Source: Alistipes sp. UBA943 | GTDB taxonomy: Bacteria; Bacteroidota; Bacteroidia; Bacteroidales; Rikenellaceae | DNA: 10,208 bases | Reading direction: 5' to 3' | Assembly (NCBI GenBank): GCA_002293345.1 | Contig: DBDB01000041.1 | Coordinates: forward strand, 1 to 10,208 | Part shown: positions 6,304 to 10,208 of the stretch, piece by piece | Position numbering within the stretch: the first letter of the stretch is position 1 | Layout: every line of letters starts with the position of its first letter | Made by a program: the position numbers and the translations under genes | Notes under the pieces: generated by a model | What the model was told of the DNA's origin: nothing | Database searches by the model: none | The model's input: the letters and a program-made list of their open reading frames with translations, nothing else

Positions 6304-6546
6304 ATGATTATTACATTTAATGAACTGCGCAGGATTAAGGATAAGTTGCCCAACGGGAGCATGAAACGTATCGCCGATGAGTTGGGGATTTCGGAAGACA
6401 CGGTACGTAACTATTTCGGTGGCGCTCATGTCGAAGCTCCCCAAGGTGCGGGTGTGCATTTTGAGCAGGGGCCCGATGGAGGTGTCGTGACGTTTGACGA
6501 TACGGCCGTCCTCGATGCCGCTATGAAGATCCTCCAAAATCAATAA
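6304..6546 (+). CDS. Small helix-turn-helix DNA-binding protein conserved in Bacteroidota
   Basis: The 80-residue protein opens MIITFNELRRIKDKLP, then has a helix-turn-helix at about 17-39 (GSMKRIADELGISEDTVRNYF). After FGGAH comes a short segment ending in GPDGGVVTFDDTAVLDAAMKIL, which predicts a beta hairpin and a terminal helix, perhaps for dimerisation. I recognise this as a small DNA-binding protein type widespread in Bacteroidales (same GSM..IA..L....TVRNYFGG and GPDGG.VT.DDT pattern); its targets are unknown to me. It is monocistronic: its own promoter lies upstream and a strong terminator starts 20 nt after its stop. The paired repeats in its promoter suggest self-repression, which is inference. 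The ATG at 6304 is the only sensible start. Confidence 0.88.
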   Translation: MIITFNELRRIKDKLPNGSMKRIADELGISEDTVRNYFGGAHVEAPQGAGVHFEQGPDGGVVTFDDTAVLDAAMKILQNQ

Positions 6547-6565
6547 TAAGGTCGCATAAATATTG

Positions 6566-6596
6566 AAAATCCCCCACCGTCAGGTGGGGGATTTTT
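6566..6596 (+). terminator. Strong intrinsic terminator after the HTH gene
   Basis: A perfect 13-bp stem, AAAATCCCCCACC (6566-6578) with GGTGGGGGATTTT (6583-6595), closes a GTCA loop and runs into a T-rich tail. The A-rich left arm makes it a possible terminator from the other side too, although no minus-strand gene ends here. Confidence 0.92.
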
Positions 6597-6598
6597 CG

Positions 6599-6631
6599 TT
6601 TGCGTTATTACAATAATTTTACTAAATTGCG
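6599..6631 (+). promoter_or_regulatory. Weak candidate promoter of the metallopeptidase gene
   Basis: TTTG at 6599-6602 is followed after 21 nt by TAAATTGC (6624-6631), an imperfect -7 match. The ATG at 6638 would be close to the transcription start. The AT-rich stretch between the preceding terminator and the gene supports a promoter here, but the exact elements are uncertain. Confidence 0.35.
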
Positions 6632-6637
6632 TTCCGT

Positions 6638-7948
6638 ATGCAAAAACTACTGCTATTCTTACTATTGTTATGTTTTTGTGGCTGCACGACGTTATCCGAG
6701 ACGGAGGTGGTCCCTGAGGATGTTGCCAGCTATTACGACGGGGCGGAGTTCTCTTCCGGTTATACGAGTAGTCCCACTGCCATTTACTCGCTGAGAAATG
6801 TTCAAAAAGCACTCGAACTCGTCTCTGAAAATCGACAAACGAGGGCATTCCAACTTCAACCGACCCATCATTATGTTCGTTTTCTACCCCAAAACGAAAC
6901 CGATATTTATATTCTTTCGGACAGCCTCGATCTCGATGTCTGGTGTTATCCGTTCGACCGTGAGTTGACTTACGAGGAGATGCAGGAGCATAAAAACAAC
7001 AAGATCAATGGCTATGCCTGGCAATATTGTCTTGTCGAGCCGGATTTTCCGTTGCCGACCGAAATGGCATGCGAACTGCTCGATTATGTCTATTTGCAAC
7101 CCGACGATGAGGAGACGATCACCCGTTCCGGCAAAACGTACCAGCTCTCCGCAGCCGATTATGAGGCGATTATCGACAAATCGGTGGAATTGACGGGTAA
7201 GGCTTTGCCCGAGACTCGCGACACTTGGATTCCTTCGGCATCGGTAGTTTATTATTCGGCAACCAATCAGACTACAATACCTTTGCAGAATGTTTTGGTT
7301 CGTGCGAATACCGATTTTAACAGCGGTGATGTGTACACTGATGCTAACGGATATGTATCCATTCCAAGTGGTTGGGGCGGAAAATTTAGAAACAGCGTCC
7401 ATTATAAAATAATCTGGAGAACGGACGATTGGAAGATTCATGACGATTTGGGTAAGGCAAAATACGAGCACGACAGGTGGCAAAGAGAACATTGGAATTG
7501 CGTGTTCGATGAAAGAACCAAAAATGAAGAGACTATGTGTGCCACGATGCACTGGGCGCTGCATATCTATTTTTACGAATCGCCGGAATCCACAGCAGGT
7601 TTGGTGAAATGGAGGCCAACAAAAGCCGATCCTCTTAAATTGAGGATGATGTGGGATAGTAATCCTAATACCAATTGGACAGGTCGGTGCATTCCATTCT
7701 TCTATAATGACATTCAGGTACGTAATCCCGAAGGAGGTCATCGTGAGAATACAGAGCATTTTGCTACAACCATTCATGAACTCGGACATGCATCCATGTA
7801 TCAGGCTTTGAAAGATTGGGATGAACTTAGTCGTTGGAATGATTTTAATTTACCTGCGCTCGAGTCTGGTGATAATGATTTGTTTGAGACTTGGGCACAA
7901 GGAGTGGCCTACGTATATATTGAAGAGTATATTGCCCAAGGGTTATAG
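6638..7948 (+). CDS. Zinc metallopeptidase lipoprotein, N-terminal part (frameshifted)
   Basis: The 436-residue open frame begins with a lipoprotein signal (lipobox FCGC, acylated Cys16), so the product should face the periplasm or cell surface. Residues about 205-260 (VVYYSATNQTTIPLQNVLVR, then TDANGYVSIP) look like the small beta domain, carboxypeptidase-regulatory type, seen in many Bacteroidota lipoproteins. Residues 380-384 are the zinc-binding HELGH in FATTIHELGHASMYQ. Glu417 in FETWAQGVAY is a plausible third zinc ligand, as in gluzincins. The frame ends at tandem TAG TGA right after this helix, while the homologous-looking sequence continues one base out of frame (GYSDYMNYETNY...). 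The natural protein was therefore probably about 770 residues, and this product has the catalytic core but lacks the C-terminal domains. Substrate is unknown. G+C is clearly lower than in neighbouring core genes. Confidence 0.78.
   Translation: MQKLLLFLLLLCFCGCTTLSETEVVPEDVASYYDGAEFSSGYTSSPTAIYSLRNVQKALELVSENRQTRAFQLQPTHHYVRFLPQNETDIYILSDSLDLDVWCYPFDRELTYEEMQEHKNNKINGYAWQYCLVEPDFPLPTEMACELLDYVYLQPDDEETITRSGKTYQLSAADYEAIIDKSVELTGKALPETRDTWIPSASVVYYSATNQTTIPLQNVLVRANTDFNSGDVYTDANGYVSIPSGWGGKFRNSVHYKIIWRTDDWKIHDDLGKAKYEHDRWQREHWNCVFDERTKNEETMCATMHWALHIYFYESPESTAGLVKWRPTKADPLKLRMMWDSNPNTNWTGRCIPFFYNDIQVRNPEGGHRENTEHFATTIHELGHASMYQALKDWDELSRWNDFNLPALESGDNDLFETWAQGVAYVYIEEYIAQGL
7936..7948 (+). other. 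Single-base frameshift site in the metallopeptidase gene
   Basis: The upstream frame reads CAA GGG TTA TAG. Removing one G from the GGG run gives CAA GGT TAT AGT GAC, which joins directly to the long downstream frame (IAQG-YSDYMNYE). The downstream frame is therefore +1 relative to the upstream one. The run is only three bases, which argues against a phase-variation tract, and TTA in the P-site is a poor +1 slipping codon, so mutation or a sequencing error is likeliest. Confidence 0.75.
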
Positions 7949-7955
7949 TGACTAT

Positions 7956-8945
7956 ATGAACTATGAAACAAACTACACTGCCGTAGTGGAATCTCTGATG
8001 AATCAAGACCCAGGATTTACTTTGGCAGTATTGCAATATATTTTCTTCGGAAAAGACAAATTGAACGAGTGTCGACAACCGGTGAAAGATCTAAGGCTTA
8101 TCGATGACAGAGTGGTGGATTACATATTCGACAACTCCATACGACCACAACCGAAACTCGATCCTTTCAAACCTCCTTTTTCTTCACCCCCTCCTCCGAC
8201 CCCGCCCGTCCCTCCACGGGCTACAAGCCCGATCGCAGCCCTCTCTGTTGGGCAGAATATGGATGGGTATAGCCTCCTGTTCGACACGAACGAGGCATCG
8301 TGGCCCAACGAGCACATCTACTGCTACTACTCCTTCGAGAATGACGATCGCAGTCGCAGTGCGTCTCTTGAAATCGAGTGGATCCCGGAGACTCGTTCCC
8401 GATACATTCAAATTTATGATGGACAGAAGACTCATTACGTTTGCGACAGTGGCGGCACCAGAAGTGGAACGGGCACGGCTGGCTGGCTAACCAACGCTTA
8501 TTCTTTTCCGAAACAAGGGCTGAAACTTGTCAAAATCGGCTTTTTCACCTCCTGGAGTCGCCAAAACTTCTTCCCGATTGCGATGGTCAGCACCTCGACC
8601 TTGCCGCCACCGCCCGCTGCCCCCTCGTTTTTCACGATGGGGATGAATGTCGATGGCAAGACGTTGACGTTTAATGACAAAAAGGCGTTGTGGAATAGTC
8701 CGATGCCGGGCATAGCATATCATCTGGCCTTTTCGAATCCATCTCAAACTCGAAAAATCGACCTGTGGTTCTACTCGCATCCGACGTTCAGGAATGTTTT
8801 TGTCGAGGATAGTGCCGCTCCGCCCACACCTATTTATCGTGATGGACGCTACACTTACACCTTCCCGGTCGATGGGTTGATGTTGGTCGAGGCTTCGGCA
8901 GGTGCTGCCGAGGTGTTCACATCACTTCTATCCTCTTTTCAATAA
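7956..8945 (+). CDS. Metallopeptidase lipoprotein, C-terminal part with two Pro-linked repeat domains
   Basis: The homologous reading frame resumes at about 7941; the first ATG in it is 7956, giving 329 residues if translated alone. It starts with a helical region (YTAVVESLMNQDPGFTLAVL) that probably completes the peptidase domain. A proline-rich linker (PPPPTPPVPP, about 8187-8216) follows, then two copies of a beta-type domain separated by a second linker (LPPPPAAP). The copies match at VGQNMDGYSLLFDTNEASW versus MGMNVDGKTLTFNDKKALW, and at YSFPKQGLKLVK versus YTFPVDGLMLVEA. Such domains often bind ligands or the cell surface, but I do not recognise the family. There is no signal peptide, so on its own the product would stay in the cytoplasm and probably be useless. 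It most likely belongs to the same gene as 6638-7948. The next gene starts 21 nt later. Confidence 0.7.
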   Translation: MNYETNYTAVVESLMNQDPGFTLAVLQYIFFGKDKLNECRQPVKDLRLIDDRVVDYIFDNSIRPQPKLDPFKPPFSSPPPPTPPVPPRATSPIAALSVGQNMDGYSLLFDTNEASWPNEHIYCYYSFENDDRSRSASLEIEWIPETRSRYIQIYDGQKTHYVCDSGGTRSGTGTAGWLTNAYSFPKQGLKLVKIGFFTSWSRQNFFPIAMVSTSTLPPPPAAPSFFTMGMNVDGKTLTFNDKKALWNSPMPGIAYHLAFSNPSQTRKIDLWFYSHPTFRNVFVEDSAAPPTPIYRDGRYTYTFPVDGLMLVEASAGAAEVFTSLLSSFQ

Positions 8946-8948
8946 GTA

Positions 8949-8963
8949 TCAATTTAAAATTGA
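8949..8963. repeat. Perfect AT-rich palindrome in the intergenic gap
   Basis: TCAATTT-A-AAATTGA has 7-bp arms around one base. It fills most of the 21-nt gap before the lipoprotein start at 8967. It could be an operator or simply part of an A-rich ribosome-loading leader; it is too weak and U-poor for a terminator. Confidence 0.4.
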
Positions 8964-8966
8964 ATC

Positions 8967-9476
8967 ATGATGAAAAAGATAATACTTTTTTTAGTCGTTT
9001 TATTTACGCTGACGGGGTGTATTGATGGCCTCTTGGATTATGAGATAGCGACAAACTACATCTATCGCAACGACACGTCGTCTGACATCACTATAACGTC
9101 CTATACTCCTAACGGTCCACTCGATACATGGACGGAGATCGATGGATGGAAGGAATATATGTCGTTTGTGATTCCTGCCGACGAAGAACGCATTGCTACT
9201 ATTGACCAGAAAAGGGCGCCAGGTGATAAAACTGTCATCCATACAAGGGGGAGGGAAAATAATTATATCCCCCCAATGAGTTGGCAAAGTAACGCAACGG
9301 GGAGAGATTACACGCTTGTATCGAATGGTGAGCGGATTGTCAAACAAACGGTCATGTACAACGATGAATTGTATCGCTTGGAGAGCTACACGCTCATTGA
9401 TGATGAGTTGCGCAACGCCACTTTTCTGTATGTCTTTACCGATGATTTCTTCGCCAATGGAGAGTTGGTCGAGTGA
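8967..9476 (+). CDS. Small lipoprotein of unknown function
   Basis: The 169-residue protein has a clear lipoprotein signal peptide (MMKKIILFLVVLFTLTGC, acylated Cys18). The mature part is mostly predicted beta strand: NYIYRNDTSSDITITSYT, then MSFVIPADEERIATI, then paired strands near the C-terminus (RIVKQTVMYNDELYRLESYT, ATFLYVFTDDFF). It has no cysteines after residue 18 and no catalytic motif that I can see. The NxxYRNDTSSDITI opening resembles small beta-sandwich lipoproteins of Bacteroidota, but I cannot name a family. It lies 21 nt after the metallopeptidase gene, probably in the same transcript, so it could be a partner of the peptidase; that is inference from position only. ATG 8967 or 8970 could be the start. 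A strong terminator follows 12 nt after the stop. Confidence 0.85.
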   Translation: MMKKIILFLVVLFTLTGCIDGLLDYEIATNYIYRNDTSSDITITSYTPNGPLDTWTEIDGWKEYMSFVIPADEERIATIDQKRAPGDKTVIHTRGRENNYIPPMSWQSNATGRDYTLVSNGERIVKQTVMYNDELYRLESYTLIDDELRNATFLYVFTDDFFANGELVE

Positions 9477-9488
9477 GAATTACGACAA

Positions 9489-9517
9489 AAAAATCCCGCT
9501 CATTGAGCGGGATTTTT
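9489..9517. terminator. Bidirectional intrinsic terminator
   Basis: A perfect 13-bp stem, AAAAATCCCGCTC (9489-9501) with GAGCGGGATTTTT (9505-9517), closes an ATT loop. It has T runs on the exit side of both strands. It sits between the plus-strand lipoprotein (stop at 9476) and minus-strand dnaK (stop at 9534), and so should end transcription from both. Confidence 0.93.
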
Positions 9518-9533
9518 ATTGAAACCTCCGAGG

Positions 9534-10208
9534 TTACTTCACCTCTTCGAACTCCACGTCCTCGGGCTGACCCGAATCGCCGTTCGGCGATTCTGAGGCA
9601 CCTTCGGTGCCTTGGCTGCCGGAGGCAGCTTGGTCAGCCGTCGCTTGCTGTTGCGCGTAGATGTCTTGCGACGCGGCTTGCCAAGCGGCATTGAGTTCTG
9701 TCATCGCGGTGTCGATCGCAGCGAGGTCACTGTTCTTGTGTGCCTCTTTGAGCTTCTCGAGTGCCGTTTCGATCGCCAACTTCTTGTCCGCAGGCAACTT
9801 CTCGCCATACTCCTTCAACTGTTTCTCGGTCGAGAAGATGTGGCTGTCCGCGGCATTGATCTTGTCGATACGCTCCTTCTCCTCACGGTCCTTGGACTCA
9901 TTGGCCTTCGCCTCGTCGCGCATGCGCTGGATCTCAGCCTCCGTAAGGCCGCTCGATGCCTCGATACGGATCTGTTGCTCCTTGCCGGTGCCTTTGTCCT
10001 TGGCCGACACGTTCAAGATACCGTTCGCGTCGATGTCGAACGTCACTTCGATCTGTGGCACGCCACGCGGTGCAGACGGAATTCCGTCCAGATGGAACCG
10101 TCCGATGGATTTGTTGTCCTTCGCGAGGGGGCGTTCTCCCTGCACGATATTGATCTCCACCGAAGGCTGGTTGTCCGCCGCCGTGGAGAAGGTCTCGCTC
10201 TTGCGTGT
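9534..10208 (-). CDS. dnaK: Molecular chaperone DnaK (Hsp70), C-terminal 224 residues
   Basis: DnaK is the ATP-driven cytoplasmic Hsp70 that, with DnaJ and GrpE, binds exposed hydrophobic segments of unfolded proteins. The minus-strand frame is open to the window edge (225 codons including the stop), so the ATPase domain and the true start are outside. Visible parts are the substrate-binding beta domain (TRKSETFSTAADNQPSVEIN, IGRFHLDGIPSAPRGVPQIE, FDIDANGILNVSAKDKGTGK), the helical lid (from SSGLTEAEIQRMRDEAKANE to about AAWQAASQDIYAQ), a disordered Ser/Gly/Glu-rich tail and the conserved end EDVEFEEVK. A GTG at 10158-10160 is an internal valine of PSVEINIVQGERP, not a start. The tail coding sequence holds three perfect hairpins in a row. 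The shared terminator lies just downstream. Confidence 0.97.
   Translation of the reverse strand, partial: TRKSETFSTAADNQPSVEINIVQGERPLAKDNKSIGRFHLDGIPSAPRGVPQIEVTFDIDANGILNVSAKDKGTGKEQQIRIEASSGLTEAEIQRMRDEAKANESKDREEKERIDKINAADSHIFSTEKQLKEYGEKLPADKKLAIETALEKLKEAHKNSDLAAIDTAMTELNAAWQAASQDIYAQQQATADQAASGSQGTEGASESPNGDSGQPEDVEFEEVK
9574..9629 (-). repeat. Three tandem perfect hairpins in the dnaK tail coding sequence
   Basis: Within 56 nt there are GAATCGCC-GTTC-GGCGATTC (9574-9593, 8-bp stem), AGGCACC-TTC-GGTGCCT (9596-9612, 7 bp) and GCTGCC-GGA-GGCAGC (9615-9629, 6 bp), as read on the plus strand. They encode the disordered linker (AASGS, GTEGAS, ESPNGDS). Each uses a 3-4 nt loop and they are only 2 nt apart. 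Confidence 0.8.

Noticed and set aside
6884..7789. A 301-codon minus-strand open frame.
   Set aside because: It is antisense to the metallopeptidase gene, lacks a promoter and known motifs, and would end opposite the conserved middle of that gene.
7936..7948. Programmed +1 ribosomal frameshifting as the main explanation of the split gene.
   Set aside because: The TTA before TAG would re-pair poorly in the +1 frame, and there is no upstream Shine-Dalgarno-like stimulator as in prfB. A one-base indel explains it more simply.
7821..7955. Upstream extension of the second metallopeptidase frame from an ATG at 7821.
   Set aside because: These 45 codons are out of frame with the good HELGH/ETWAQG coding sequence over the same bases; the coding signal changes frame only at about 7940.
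9574..9629. The hairpin cluster as a CRISPR or mobile repeat array.
   Set aside because: The three stems differ in sequence, there are no equal spacers, and all lie in frame inside dnaK.

Overview
The window looks like chromosomal DNA of a Bacteroidota bacterium, most likely order Bacteroidales. An Alistipes/Rikenellaceae-type genome is a plausible guess but cannot be proved from sequence alone. Supporting signs are Bacteroidota-type promoters (-7 element TAnnTTTG), near absence of Shine-Dalgarno sequences, many short lipoproteins, the longer Bacteroidota-style QueA, and the conserved small helix-turn-helix protein at 6304-6546. The core genes are GC-rich (42 G/C of 60 at 5461-5520), while part of the 6.6-9.5 kb block is much poorer (20 of 60 at 7381-7440).

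Layout from left to right. 1-1214 (minus) is the N-terminal three quarters of nadB (L-aspartate oxidase, NAD synthesis). 1253-2404 (plus) is a QueA-type enzyme of queuosine synthesis. It converges on, and overlaps by 21 bp, cdaA at 2384-3163 (minus), a membrane diadenylate cyclase making c-di-AMP. cdaA lies downstream of an OmpH/Skp-like lipoprotein gene (3191-3772, minus). 3830-4417 (plus) is ruvA, followed by two lipoprotein genes (4421-5098 and 5141-6229) that I read as divergent FKBP-fold proteins. A small HTH regulator (6304-6546) has a promoter containing a 15-bp direct repeat and ends at a strong terminator. 6638-8945 is a gene for a large lipoprotein zinc metallopeptidase that is split by a single-base frameshift at about 7940. 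It is followed by a small unknown lipoprotein (8967-9476). A bidirectional terminator separates that gene from the 3' end of dnaK (9534-10208, minus, 5' end outside the window).

The core part concerns NAD synthesis, tRNA modification, c-di-AMP signalling, recombination and protein folding. It has two tight divergent promoter pairs (nadB/queA and ompH-like/ruvA) with the same geometry: -7 boxes on opposite strands exactly 13 bp apart. Three of the four boxes lie 4-5 nt from the start codon, which predicts leaderless mRNAs.

The block 6638-9476 lies between two strong hairpin terminators, differs in composition, and holds only lipoprotein genes, so it looks like an accessory surface/periplasmic cassette. 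No CRISPR array, transposase, integrase, rRNA or tRNA was seen.
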